From NCBI GenBank assembly GCA_030589715.1, contig JAUUVE010000014.1, forward strand, positions 1 through 14,698: a stretch of 14,698 nucleotides of DNA. Reading direction: 5' to 3'. A model generated the notes under the pieces. The model worked only from the letters and a program-made list of their open reading frames with translations, was not told the origin of the DNA and ran no database searches. Shown one piece after another: positions 5,840 through 14,074 of the stretch. Origin of the DNA: Desulfobacteraceae bacterium. Lineage in GTDB: Bacteria; Desulfobacterota; DSM-4660; Desulfatiglandales; Desulfatiglandaceae. How positions within the stretch are numbered: position 1 is the first letter of the stretch; each line of letters starts with the position of its first letter. Made by a program: the position numbers and the translations under genes.

Positions 5840-7344
5840 GCAGGCTCACAGAGGAAGTCAAGGTGCTGAGAGAGACTCTGGCCCAAAAGGAACAGCAACT
5901 GAAGGATTTGAAAGTGAGCAGCCTCTTCCTGGAAACCCTTTTTGACGGAATAAGTGAAGAAATCATGGTAGTTGGGGGGGATTTCATTATCGAGGATGTC
6001 AACACGGGACTCCTCGACAACTATCGTCTCAAAAAAGAGGCGGTGGTTGGAAGAAAATGCCATGAGATCATCCATCAGTCGAATGAGCCGTGCAAATTCG
6101 GAAAACACCCGTGTCCCCTTGAAGAAGCAAGAAGGACAGGAGAAAGGGTGGAGGTAACTCATCAGCACAGGCAAGCAGATGGCGAGATAAAAGAGGTGGT
6201 CCGGATCATGTATCCCGTAGCCATTGGAGGAGAGGCCCCCAAGCACTTCGTGGAAATCTCCAGGGATGTAACCGACTATCAGGATCTGATTCGGAAACTT
6301 CATGTCTCTGAGAAGAAGTTCAAGACCATACTCGATACGGCAACTGACGCAATCATAAGCATTGATGAAGATCACAAGATCGTGCTCTTTAACGATGCAG
6401 CAAAACGGATATTTGGATATTCGAGGCATGAGGTCTCGGGCAAAAATCTCAACATGCTTATCCCCCCCCAGTATGGTGATCATTACAGATTTGTGAGAGG
6501 ATTCCTGGAAACCGGGGAGCATAAGGCCATGGGAAGGCCCCTGTCCCTTTCAGCCTTGAGAAAAAGCGGTCAAGAATTTCCCATTGAAATAGGCCTTTCT
6601 CACCACGAGATGGAGGGGAAAGTTACTTTTACGGCCATCATCAGAGATGTCTCTGCTCAGAGACAACTGGAGAAGAAGTTGCTGCGCTCCGAGCGTCTTG
6701 CAGCAGTGGGCCAGACAGTAGCCCATGTGGCTCACGAGATAAAGAATCCGTTAATGATCATAGGCGGCTTTTCCCATCAGATAAAGACGAATCTAACGGA
6801 CGAAAAGGCCATTCAGAAACTGGATATGATCTTTGATGAGGTTGGCCGGCTGGAAAAACTGGTAGCAAATCTGGGAGATTTTACCAAGGTCTATAATCTT
6901 GTAAAAAGACCCGCTGATATCAATTCAGTGATTCAAGACGTGTTGAAAATAATGGGTGAGATTTATCCCCCCGAGAAATACCACTTCCAGACAGATTTGT
7001 CCCCCAACGTAGAAGAAATAAGCTGCGACCCTGACAAGTTGAAACAGGTCTTTATAAACATCATTGCCAACGGTATCGAGGCCATGGAGGATGGTGGGAC
7101 AATCAGGATCAGCACTGGAAAATCGTACGAAGGAGTTGAGATCCGCTTGAGTGACGAAGGCACCGGAATTAGTGAGGAAGACTTGCTTCGGATTTTTGAA
7201 CCTTTCTACACGACCCGGGACAGTGGTTCCGGCCTCGGCCTGTCCATATCTTATAAGGTCGTGGAGGCCCATAAGGGAGAAATATGGGCTGATAGCATGC
7301 CCGGAAAGGGCACGACCTTTGTTGTGAGGCTCCCGGAGAGATAG
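5821..7344 (+). CDS. Cytoplasmic PAS-PAS sensor histidine kinase
   Basis: A 507-residue kinase with no membrane segment. In order: an N-terminal coiled coil (about 5-38); a first PAS domain (about 40-150) with an inserted cysteine motif, CHEIIHQSNEPCKFGKHPCP (Cys80, 91, 98); a second PAS (about 163-278) with the typical DAIISIDEDHKIVLFN start and a C-terminal RDVS; a HisKA dimerisation domain with the phospho-acceptor in HVAHEIKNPL (His305); and a HATPase domain with the N box around Asn417, DEGTGI (about 445-450), FEPFYTT and GSGLGL (about 469-474). All catalytic boxes are intact. No receiver domain or response regulator gene is adjacent, so its partner is elsewhere. ATG 5821 is chosen because GGGAGG lies six bases upstream and family starts are similar; TTG 5797 is unlikely. 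The first PAS cysteines could bind a metal, haem or cluster, or sense thiols; this is speculative. Confidence 0.95.
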   Translation: METREIGRLTEEVKVLRETLAQKEQQLKDLKVSSLFLETLFDGISEEIMVVGGDFIIEDVNTGLLDNYRLKKEAVVGRKCHEIIHQSNEPCKFGKHPCPLEEARRTGERVEVTHQHRQADGEIKEVVRIMYPVAIGGEAPKHFVEISRDVTDYQDLIRKLHVSEKKFKTILDTATDAIISIDEDHKIVLFNDAAKRIFGYSRHEVSGKNLNMLIPPQYGDHYRFVRGFLETGEHKAMGRPLSLSALRKSGQEFPIEIGLSHHEMEGKVTFTAIIRDVSAQRQLEKKLLRSERLAAVGQTVAHVAHEIKNPLMIIGGFSHQIKTNLTDEKAIQKLDMIFDEVGRLEKLVANLGDFTKVYNLVKRPADINSVIQDVLKIMGEIYPPEKYHFQTDLSPNVEEISCDPDKLKQVFINIIANGIEAMEDGGTIRISTGKSYEGVEIRLSDEGTGISEEDLLRIFEPFYTTRDSGSGLGLSISYKVVEAHKGEIWADSMPGKGTTFVVRLPER

Positions 7345-7379
7345 CATCCATCCCCCCTTCAAAAAGCCTCGTTTTTTGT

Positions 7380-7408
7380 TTGACAAAAGAAAGTATGCGG
7401 CTTATATT
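7380..7408 (+). promoter_or_regulatory. Promoter of tRNA-fMet
   Basis: Consensus TTGACA (7380-7385), 17-base spacer, TATATT (7403-7408). Predicted transcription would start near 7415, only about three bases before the mature tRNA 5' end. Confidence 0.75.
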
Positions 7409-7417
7409 ATACGCTTA

Positions 7418-7494
<77 letters not shown>

Positions 7495-7503
7495 AGTTAT
7501 TTC

Positions 7504-7537
7504 AAGGACTTAGATTTGATATCTAAGTCTTTTTTTT
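7504..7537 (+). terminator. Rho-independent terminator of tRNA-fMet
   Basis: GACTTAGAT (7507-7515) pairs perfectly with ATCTAAGTC (7521-7529) over a five-base loop, followed by eight T. It lies ten bases after the tRNA. Confidence 0.85.
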
Positions 7538-7736
7538 AGAAAAATAGGGTAGGATTTGGGCTAACTTGCAGCGCGAAAACATTCGCTCTTCAGGGCTGCA
7601 ACCAGTGAGTCTCTTGGCACCTCCCCCTTTGTCAGAGGAGACCGCAGCCGGGCTCATTACTGACAATGCCGAGATGAATGCGGAAGTGGGTGGAGGGAGC
7701 TAGGAATTAGAATGGTAAGTTATTCTTGCTCAAGCC
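7538..7736. other. Intergenic stretch with no recognised feature
   Basis: About 200 bases between the tRNA terminator and the transporter stop. A plus-strand frame stays open for about 48 codons to TAG at 7701-7703 but has no start codon with a ribosome binding site and no recognisable motif. No promoter or hairpin stands out. Confidence 0.5.
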
Positions 7737-8954
7737 CTAAGTTCCATCAGGCTGAATTCTTAGGCATATTGACAATACGGAGCCGAGAAGGATCAGTAAC
7801 CCGACCATGATGATGCCCATTGAAAAAAAGCCCGCATCACCCATGAGGCCTATTCCCATGGGAATGGTTCCGGCCCCCAGGATAAAGGCAACAGGGACAG
7901 TTAGCGAAACGGCCACATTTCGGGTGCTGGAAGGGCCTATGGAAGAGAGGACGGTAAGACCTGGTGGGAAGAAGCAGGTTGCAACTAGCGGCTGCAGGAA
8001 AACGATGATCACGACCCAGGAGCCCGAGGCCGCCCCCAGAAGAACCGTCATTAATCCTGACAGCAGGAACACGCCACTCAAGGTTCGCTTTGGGCCAAAA
8101 TGATCCGTGGCCCATCCCGCCAGGAACACCATCACAAGCCCAGAGATCCGTGATAGGGCCACCAGGGTATTGGCCCAGTGGCGATCTATGCCATGTCCGG
8201 ACACCAGATAGAGGGGCAGCATGGTATATATTCCCAAGGTGCCGCTTATGCCCAGGCTGAACAGGACTATCGTTATCCAAAAATCGGGTAATGAAAAGAG
8301 GGTACGAGAGGCTCCAAAACTGGGGGATTGGCCCGGAAACTCACCCCCCCTACCCAACCGGGCAAAGGCGATTCCGACCACCAGGGAACCACACCCCAGG
8401 AGAACCAGTACGCCTCGCCAGGAGAACCACAGCATTAGGGCCTCGGACACCAGGGGCGCAGCCACAAAGCTCAAATTGGGGGCCAGTTCATGGATAGCCA
8501 ACGCTTTGCCCCAGTGCCTGGTTTTGATCAGGGAGGTGAGCGTTGCAATTGCTGAAGGAAAATAGAGACCAGCCGATAACCCAAGCAGGAGGAGGGCTGT
8601 GCGCATTGCCCACAGGCTGCTGCAGAAGGAGATTCCCAAGAGTGAGGCACCAACTGCCATGGCGGAGAGTGTAATGGCTCTTCTGTGGGTGATCCGGGAG
8701 GAAAGGAAGCCTGAGCACAAAAGGGATACAAAGTAGCCGATGGAGATCAAGAGAAAAAGTGACCCGGCCTCGGCATGGTCCAGCCCCAGGTCTGCCTCAA
8801 TGGAGGGCATCAACGGGGCCAGAACGATTCGGGCAATGAAGTTGAGGAAGAAAATCGCTGTCAAAAAGAGTATTGGCCCCAGTTGTGAACGAAAGCTCCG
8901 CGTCTCGTTGTCCTGCAGTGGTTTGTTTTCGTTTTGAACCGGTCGTGAATGCAT
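7737..8954 (-). CDS. Major facilitator superfamily (MFS) transporter
   Basis: A 405-residue integral membrane protein with about twelve hydrophobic helices, the standard MFS size. The N-terminal 24 residues are polar and cytoplasmic. The MFS signature loop between helices 2 and 3 is seen as GFLSSRITHRRA (about 82-93), and its second-half counterpart between helices 8 and 9 is GWATDHFGPKRT (about 280-291). Helix 1 carries NFIARIVLAPLMP, resembling the nitrate/organic-anion and CynX-like branches, but this does not settle a substrate. AAAGG lies two bases before the ATG and GGGGAGG about 14 before, so initiation signals are mediocre. It is transcribed alone on the minus strand, divergent from purB. 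The substrate is unknown. Confidence 0.9.
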   Translation of the reverse strand: MHSRPVQNENKPLQDNETRSFRSQLGPILFLTAIFFLNFIARIVLAPLMPSIEADLGLDHAEAGSLFLLISIGYFVSLLCSGFLSSRITHRRAITLSAMAVGASLLGISFCSSLWAMRTALLLLGLSAGLYFPSAIATLTSLIKTRHWGKALAIHELAPNLSFVAAPLVSEALMLWFSWRGVLVLLGCGSLVVGIAFARLGRGGEFPGQSPSFGASRTLFSLPDFWITIVLFSLGISGTLGIYTMLPLYLVSGHGIDRHWANTLVALSRISGLVMVFLAGWATDHFGPKRTLSGVFLLSGLMTVLLGAASGSWVVIIVFLQPLVATCFFPPGLTVLSSIGPSSTRNVAVSLTVPVAFILGAGTIPMGIGLMGDAGFFSMGIIMVGLLILLGSVLSICLRIQPDGT

Positions 8955-9133
8955 AGCCTTTTGGATTGCCTCCCCATTGCTGCAAGACCAACGGCATTTT
9001 CAAGCTCGTGTCGCTTTAATAGGTTGAAACGACAACTTTATTCTGGTAAGTGAAAGGCCTTATCCGGTCGAACGAGGTAACGGGCCTCTCCAATGAGGTG
9101 CAAATAAACTATAGAATCCGTAACTTTGCAACC

Positions 9134-9280
9134 ATGAATATTTATATCAAAGTCCTCAGGGCACCTTTTCTTGCAGGCTCCATGGTGCCGGTCGTCAGTG
9201 TCTGGTCGGCGCAAAGGGGCCTTGAGTTTTTGAACCTAATAAGGGAGTCAAAAGATGATCGAGCGTTACACACGCCCTGA
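9134..9280 (+). pseudogene. N-terminal fragment resembling a UbiA-type prenyltransferase
   Basis: From ATG 9134 the frame reads MNIYIKVLRAPFLAGSMVPV, which resembles the first helix of UbiA/MenA-like polyprenyl transferases (pattern: xxxWLKVLRAPFLxASxVPV). After residue 20 the likeness stops, and the frame ends after 48 residues, overlapping the first 26 bases of purB. Full UbiA proteins have about 290 residues and several helices with DxxxD motifs, none of which appear. No ribosome binding site precedes the ATG. I read it as a remnant of a deleted gene, though a short coincidental match cannot be excluded. Confidence 0.4.
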
Positions 9281-10553
9281 AATGGGCCGGATATGGGAGG
9301 CCGAGAATCGCTATGCAAAGTGGCTCGAGGTTGAAATTGCAGCCTGTGAGGCCATGGCAGAGGAAGGCCTAATTCCAAAGGATGCCCTCGAAAACATCAA
9401 AAAAAGGGCCGGGTTTTCGGTGGAACGAATCCTTGAGATAGAGGAGGAGACAAAGCACGATATCATTGCCTTCTTGACTAACGTGGCCGAAAACGTGGGC
9501 CCTGATTCGCGGTATATTCACCTGGGCCTGACCTCGTCGGACATCCTGGATACGAGTTTTGCGCTTCTCCTGAAGGAGGCCATGGATTTGATTATCCAGG
9601 ATGTTGAGAAGTTCATGGATGTCTTGAAGGATAGGGCGCTCGAACACAAGTATACCGTCATGATTGGTAGATCTCACGGTATCCATGCGGAACCTATAAC
9701 CTTTGGTCTCAAGTTGGCTGTATGGTACTCTGAAATGCTCCGTAACCTGAGACGGATGGAGGCGGCCTTAAATGTAATCAGCTACGGGAAGCTTTCAGGT
9801 GCAGTGGGGACCTTTGCAAATGTCTCTCCCAGGATTGAATCCCTCACTTGTGAAAAACTGGGTCTGAAGCCCGCAGAGATATCCACTCAGATTGTTCAGC
9901 GCGATCGCCACGCCCATTACTTTACAAGCCTTGCGATCCTTGCAGGGACCCTGGAAAAGATTGCGGTTGAGATACGGCATCTCCAGAGGACAGAGGTCCT
10001 GGAGGCAGAGGAGGCCTTTTCAAAGGGGCAAAAGGGGTCCTCTGCCATGCCCCACAAGAAAAACCCAATCGGGTGCGAAAACATCTCGGGTCTGGCTCGT
10101 CTGGTCCGATCCAATTCCTTGGCGGCCATGGAAAATATGGCCCTATGGCATGAAAGAGACATAAGCCATTCCTCTGTGGAACGGGTGATTGGCCCGGACA
10201 GCACCATCCTTATTGATTTTATGCTTCATCGTTTGACAAGGATAATTAGAGACCTTGTGGTCCATCCTGAAAGGATGACTGAGAACCTACAAAAAACAAA
10301 GGGGCTGATCTTTTCCCAGCAGATCCTGATGAAACTGGCGGGAAAGGGCGTTGAGAGGCAGAAGGCCTATGTTATGGTCCAAAAAAATGCCATGAGAGCA
10401 TGGGAGAGTGATCAGGAATTCAGACAGCTAATCATGGGAGATGATGAGATCGGAGAGTATCTGAGCAATAAAGAAATCGATGATATCTTTGACCTTGACT
10501 ATCATCTTAAGTATGTGGATGAAATTTATAAAAGAGTATTTGGAGAGGATTAG
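9255..10553 (+). CDS. purB: Adenylosuccinate lyase
   Basis: A 432-residue enzyme of the fumarase/aspartase superfamily that acts twice in purine synthesis, splitting SAICAR to AICAR and adenylosuccinate to AMP, each with release of fumarate. The opening MIERYTRPEMGRIW is characteristic of PurB. Active-site landmarks are TKHD (His68), GLTSSD (91-96), GRSHG (His141), and the flexible signature loop GSSAMPHKKNP (261-271) with its catalytic serine. The C-terminal domain (about 360-432) is complete. AAGGGAG (9241-9247) lies seven bases before the ATG. Length fits the bacterial/archaeal class of about 430-435 residues. It is cytoplasmic. The next gene follows after 25 bases, so the two are probably co-transcribed. 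Confidence 0.97.
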   Translation: MIERYTRPEMGRIWEAENRYAKWLEVEIAACEAMAEEGLIPKDALENIKKRAGFSVERILEIEEETKHDIIAFLTNVAENVGPDSRYIHLGLTSSDILDTSFALLLKEAMDLIIQDVEKFMDVLKDRALEHKYTVMIGRSHGIHAEPITFGLKLAVWYSEMLRNLRRMEAALNVISYGKLSGAVGTFANVSPRIESLTCEKLGLKPAEISTQIVQRDRHAHYFTSLAILAGTLEKIAVEIRHLQRTEVLEAEEAFSKGQKGSSAMPHKKNPIGCENISGLARLVRSNSLAAMENMALWHERDISHSSVERVIGPDSTILIDFMLHRLTRIIRDLVVHPERMTENLQKTKGLIFSQQILMKLAGKGVERQKAYVMVQKNAMRAWESDQEFRQLIMGDDEIGEYLSNKEIDDIFDLDYHLKYVDEIYKRVFGED

Positions 10554-10578
10554 TTTCTCAAGATGAAAGATCCAAAAG

Positions 10579-11394
10579 ATGGCATCCCCAAAGCAAAAGG
10601 CCAAACCTAAGAAGGGGTCTCCCCGCCATTCCTCAGAGTTGACAGTGATGGTCTCAAGGGGGATGGGAGAAATCCGCACATTCAAGGTCTCTGCCCGTTT
10701 CCTCTTTTTGTCTTCTTTGTTTTTTGTGTTTTACATCATCGCCTCTATTTTGGTCTTTAACAAATACCTTGATGAACTCCGGGCAAGGAGAGACCAGTCG
10801 GGAGAGTTGGAGAGACTGGAGCGTGGGATAGAGGATGCCAAGAGAGACCTCTATCGATTCAAACAGCGCCTGGCCTTCCTGAAAGACTATTTTTATGACC
10901 TGAAGGTCGGTGGGGAAGGGAAGGCTGAATCAGCTGAGCCAGGAACTGTAACCCAAGAGGGGACGACCCCGGAGACTACCGATCTTTCTCAGGGCAGCGA
11001 GCCTGCTAAAGATGCTGGAAAGGAACGTCGGGAAGTGTTGGTGGAGATAAAGGACTTGAAGATCAAGAGAAAAGGAACAAAACTAACGGTAAGCTTTAAA
11101 CTTGCCAAGGCAGGGCGGGGCAAAGGGGCCCTCAGCGGGTATGTCCATATTATTGCCATGAATAAAGGATCTGGCCCAGCGCAGTTTTGGACTTACCCTA
11201 AGGTAGCCCTCCGAAACGGGCTCCCCATTAATTATAAACATGGTGAGCCTTTTAGGATGAAGCACTTCAAGACAATTAAAGGAAGATATTTCCTTGACTC
11301 AAAAAGCCGGTTTCCTTCCCACATGAAAGTGCTTGTCTACAGTCAGCCAGGGAAATTGATCCTCCAAGAGGAATTTGAGATACCTGATTCGTAA
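10579..11394 (+). CDS. Membrane-anchored coiled-coil protein of unknown function
   Basis: A 271-residue protein with clear architecture but no family I can name. Residues 1-38 are basic and cytoplasmic; 41-60 form one transmembrane helix (FLFLSSLFFVFYIIASILVF); 62-105 form a charged coiled coil; 110-150 are a low-complexity Glu/Thr/Pro linker; and 152-268 form a predicted beta-rich domain (VEIKDLKIKRKGTKLTVSFKL, SGYVHIIAMNKG, FWTYPKVALRNG). With a positive N-terminus the soluble domain should be periplasmic. This plan recalls bitopic envelope proteins that interact with a partner through the coiled coil. ATG 10579 has no good ribosome binding site. A start at 10563 would be out of frame. Coupling to purB, 25 bases upstream, probably reflects operon economy rather than function. 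Confidence 0.8.
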   Translation: MASPKQKAKPKKGSPRHSSELTVMVSRGMGEIRTFKVSARFLFLSSLFFVFYIIASILVFNKYLDELRARRDQSGELERLERGIEDAKRDLYRFKQRLAFLKDYFYDLKVGGEGKAESAEPGTVTQEGTTPETTDLSQGSEPAKDAGKERREVLVEIKDLKIKRKGTKLTVSFKLAKAGRGKGALSGYVHIIAMNKGSGPAQFWTYPKVALRNGLPINYKHGEPFRMKHFKTIKGRYFLDSKSRFPSHMKVLVYSQPGKLILQEEFEIPDS

Positions 11395-11419
11395 TGGGCG
11401 AAGCCTGGGCGTGGATTCT

Positions 11420-13438
11420 TTACCTTGAACCATACCTCCTGTAGTCTGATGACGCATCCGCATATGCGAGCTCTAGCAGATCTTCCCATGGATCACTCTT
11501 TTTTATGTCCACCAAGATCTCCTGCTCCGGGCCAAGAATGACCCCGTTCTGCCGCCTTATTTCTGCCAGAAGGAGACAATCTTCCAACACGATCCGGTAC
11601 TTGTTCTTGAGCTCGTCAAGGACAACGGCCTTGTATCTTTCTCCCAGATGCTGGCCAAGGAATTTCAGGATCCAATAGCGAGTGCGCTTTCGCTTTACAA
11701 TGGCAAGGCCCTTCACCACAGGCTCAACAGAGGTCCTGATCTCTTCCAGGTTTTCCTCATCATAAATGGGGCCCTTTCCCATGAGAAAACTGCTAATTTG
11801 ACGCTGAACCACAATATCAAGGTATCGCCTGATGGGAGAGGTTACCTGGGTATAGACGTCCAGGCCTAATCCACTGTGGGGACTTGGGGCTGTGTCTATG
11901 TAAAGGGGGTGTAACTTTCGGCGCTGCTGAAAGACATAGTAAGTGTATGTCGTTTCCTGTGCATCCAATTTTTCAGTCGTTTCTTTTTGGGTCCTGAATA
12001 GAACGGGCAGTTTGTTCTCTGCGCAAAAACGGGCCGCTAACCAGTTGGAGAGGATCATAAACTCCGATACAATCATCCTTGATGGGGTGTTTTGGTCAAC
12101 CAATTCCAGAGAGAGTGATGAGTCGGGATTGAACCTCACCTCTACCTCGGGAAGTGAAAGGCTGAGTGCGCCCTGGTCAACCCTCTTCTGACGGAGGTGC
12201 AGGCAGAGCTGATACATTTCTTTGAACGGGCCCTCCTCCGAAATCAGGGCTTCGTTTACTTCATCATAGGTTAATTGTCGCTGGACCCTAATCACACTTC
12301 GCACAAAGCGGTAGTCGAGAAGAGTACCGCTCTTGTCAAACCTGGTTAAGAGTGAGATAGCTTGTCGGTCGCATCCTTGTTTCAGGCTCAGAGTGTCCTG
12401 GGATAGGTCTGGAGGGATCATGGGTATTTGTCTTCGCGGCAGATAGAGAGATGAGCCCCTCTCAGCCGCCCCCCTTTCAAGGATGCTCTCCTGTGAGATG
12501 ACCCCAGTCACATCTGCAATGTGTATTCCTAACTCAAAGATGTCACCGACCATTTCAAGACTCAATGCGTCGTCGTAGTCACGGGTGAGCGGCCCATCAA
12601 TGGTCATAGTAGGTAAGCCCCTCAGGTCCTCACACCCTTCAAAAGACGTCTTTTCCTTGGCCAAGCGGGACGACTCTTCCAGTTGTCCCTTGGTGAAGGA
12701 GGTTTTAATGCCTAATCGAAGGATCTCCAGGTTCTCGTCCTCGTCCCATATGCCAAGCCTGAAGAGCAAGTTTCTGGAATTCCGTATATCGGATATGCCA
12801 GCCCTTGAGAGCAACTCCTTGCCGTATTTGAAATCAGGTGCCTCATTCCCGTGCAGGGCCAGTTGAATAAGGGTATCAATTATATTTTCCTTACAGGAGG
12901 GCTCCTCAGGTTTTTTGCCTTGCCAGACGGCATTTAACCAGACGCTTCCATCCCCAAGCCTTTCTTCCTTCAGGGCCTCTTCCTCTCTTTGTCTTACGAT
13001 CTGTTCGACTTTTTCCTCGGAATTTGGCCGAAATAGCCCGTCTTTCATCTTGAAATATAGGTGGTCTTCAAAGAGTGCCCGCACCAGAGCGGAGAAATGG
13101 TCATCGGTTGCGGTTTCACCAAAAACCAATTGGGAAAGATATTTGTGGTCGAAGCTCTCTTGTTCGTCTTTGGTCAGTTCCCAAAGTTCCTGCACGTCAA
13201 CCTGGCCCTTGAGTCTGTATCTCTTCTCTTCCGACTGCCTAAGCCTTTCCAGCAGATCTTCCCTTGGCCTAGAGATATCAACTGTAGAGCCCGTGATGAG
13301 AACCGCCCTTTTTTGGGAGATGTTGACTTGGCGGTTTGATGGGGTCAGCAAGAGCAGTCTATTGCCCTTATCTTGCAAGCATAGGGTGCATACAAATTTG
13401 CCCCGATCAATGTACTCTATTATCTTCCCCTGGCTCAT
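11420..13438 (-). CDS. RNase II/RNase R family 3'-5' exoribonuclease (RNB domain)
   Basis: A 672-residue hydrolytic 3'-5' exoribonuclease acting in RNA decay. The RNB catalytic domain spans about 270-600. The metal-binding aspartate cluster is TIDGPLTRDYDDALSL with Asp281, 287, 289 and 290, and the RNA-path arginine motif is YTQVTSPIRRYLD at 529-541. Both key motifs are intact. The N-terminal 260 residues are divergent and lack an obvious cold-shock-domain pair; they look like the helical plus winged-helix N-terminus of cyanobacterial/plastid-type RNase II proteins. The C-terminus has a short S1-like stretch (about 615-655) and no lysine-rich tail, so it is not a classical RNase R. The weak GAAAGAA precedes ATG 13438. 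The gene is convergent with the purB operon, 25 bases away, with no terminator between. Confidence 0.92.
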   Translation of the reverse strand: MSQGKIIEYIDRGKFVCTLCLQDKGNRLLLLTPSNRQVNISQKRAVLITGSTVDISRPREDLLERLRQSEEKRYRLKGQVDVQELWELTKDEQESFDHKYLSQLVFGETATDDHFSALVRALFEDHLYFKMKDGLFRPNSEEKVEQIVRQREEEALKEERLGDGSVWLNAVWQGKKPEEPSCKENIIDTLIQLALHGNEAPDFKYGKELLSRAGISDIRNSRNLLFRLGIWDEDENLEILRLGIKTSFTKGQLEESSRLAKEKTSFEGCEDLRGLPTMTIDGPLTRDYDDALSLEMVGDIFELGIHIADVTGVISQESILERGAAERGSSLYLPRRQIPMIPPDLSQDTLSLKQGCDRQAISLLTRFDKSGTLLDYRFVRSVIRVQRQLTYDEVNEALISEEGPFKEMYQLCLHLRQKRVDQGALSLSLPEVEVRFNPDSSLSLELVDQNTPSRMIVSEFMILSNWLAARFCAENKLPVLFRTQKETTEKLDAQETTYTYYVFQQRRKLHPLYIDTAPSPHSGLGLDVYTQVTSPIRRYLDIVVQRQISSFLMGKGPIYDEENLEEIRTSVEPVVKGLAIVKRKRTRYWILKFLGQHLGERYKAVVLDELKNKYRIVLEDCLLLAEIRRQNGVILGPEQEILVDIKKSDPWEDLLELAYADASSDYRRYGSR

Positions 13439-13539
13439 ATCAAAGTTTGATGATTCTTTCTTGGACTTTGTTTTAGTACTTTATAAACAAATTTGCGCTC
13501 ACAACGGGCAGAAATTGTTTTTGAATTCAAAAAGTGTGG

Positions 13540-13825
13540 AGTGACTAAAGTTTACCCCGTTAAATGCGAAGCCTATTTAACTGGGGTGATCTAAAATGCC
13601 TAAAGCCCGCCCCGGCCTCCGGCTCGTAGCGCCTACGGCTCGGAGAGTGCAACCCGATCTTTACTTTTGCATAAGTCTGCTTATCATTACGCTCGTAAGT
13701 ATTATGCAATGGAGCTAACAAGCCAGGTCTGGGCCAGGGTTGCGGAATTTTATCAATTTATAAACAGACGGAGCGTAGCGACTCATTAACCCTGGCTCAC
13801 TTCAAATTTTAATGCACTAGTCACT
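13540..13825. repeat. Four-hairpin structured element framed by 8-bp inverted repeats
   Basis: The block starts with AGTGACTA (13540-13547) and ends with its reverse complement TAGTCACT (13818-13825). Inside are four stems in a row. First, ACCCCGTTAAAT (13554-13565) pairs with ATTTAACTGGGGT (13575-13587) with one bulged base. Second, CTCCG-GCT-CGTAG pairs with CTACG-GCT-CGGAG (13617-13645). Third, TTGCATAA (13667-13674) pairs with TTATGCAA (13702-13709), with an inner TTAC/GTAA stem. Fourth, GCCAGGGTT (13733-13741) pairs with AACCCTGGC (13788-13796). No convincing ORF lies within. It may be a miniature mobile element or a structured RNA. Confidence 0.6.
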
Positions 13826-13861
13826 TTCCTTGTTTATATGGGTCAGAAATTTAGGGATTGA

Positions 13862-13900
13862 GGAATTGAGGAATTAGAACAGGATCTTGTCCTCAATTCC
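13862..13900. repeat. 11-bp inverted repeat with AATT-rich direct repeats
   Basis: GGAATTGAGGA (13862-13872) and TCCTCAATTCC (13890-13900) are perfect inverted copies over a 17-base loop. Flanking copies of GAGGAATT and AATTCCC/AATTCG extend from about 13853 to 13930 as degenerate tandem repeats. No T-run follows. Confidence 0.65.
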
Positions 13901-13942
13901 CGAATTCCCAAATTCGCAATTCCATAATTCCGGCTTGTCCGG

Positions 13943-13977
13943 GTTAGTGTACTAACAGGTCGCACAGGTTCTGTCAA
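13943..13977 (-). promoter_or_regulatory. Possible minus-strand promoter overlapped by an operator-like palindrome
   Basis: The minus strand has TTGACA (13977-13972) and, 17 bases on, TAGTAC (13954-13949). The inverted repeat GTTAGT-GT-ACTAAC (13943-13956) covers the -10 position, a common arrangement for a repressor site. No gene starts soon downstream on that strand, so the target is unclear and the pairing may be coincidental. Confidence 0.25.
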
Positions 13978-14003
13978 CAAACATAGGGTCCTGGAAAATG
14001 TCC

Positions 14004-14074
14004 AAGGCCAGTCATGCCACGTCAGCCTTCCGGGGAGCAACTCGAGAAAGTCGGGACACGCAACTGGCCTTTTT
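14004..14074 (+). terminator. Terminator-like or ncRNA stem with T-run
   Basis: AAGGCCAGT (14004-14012) pairs perfectly with ACTGGCCTT (14063-14071), which runs into five T. The 50-base interior has short self-complementary pieces and could form a branched structure, unlike the short loop of a plain terminator. It may be the 3' end of a small RNA. Confidence 0.4.

Noticed and set aside
5794..6522. Minus-strand open frame of 242 codons
   Set aside because: It is antisense to the histidine kinase, whose domains are unmistakable; no independent evidence supports it.
7554..7703. Plus-strand frame of about 48 codons after the tRNA terminator
   Set aside because: No start codon with a ribosome binding site and no recognisable motif; length is within chance.
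12915..13544. Plus-strand open frame of 209 codons, very rich in serine
   Set aside because: It is antisense to the exoribonuclease gene; the serine bias comes from the reverse complement of Glu/Arg-rich codons.
13559..13581. Integron attC-like boxes (GTTAAAT and ATTTAAC)
   Set aside because: They match the R-box patterns but in the wrong order and only nine bases apart; they are better explained as the arms of the first hairpin.
14030..14070. c-di-GMP riboswitch-like string (GGGACACGCAACTGGCC)
   Set aside because: The likeness to the GEMM motif GGACGCAAAGCC is short; the second helix with its tetraloop receptor is missing and a T-run follows directly.
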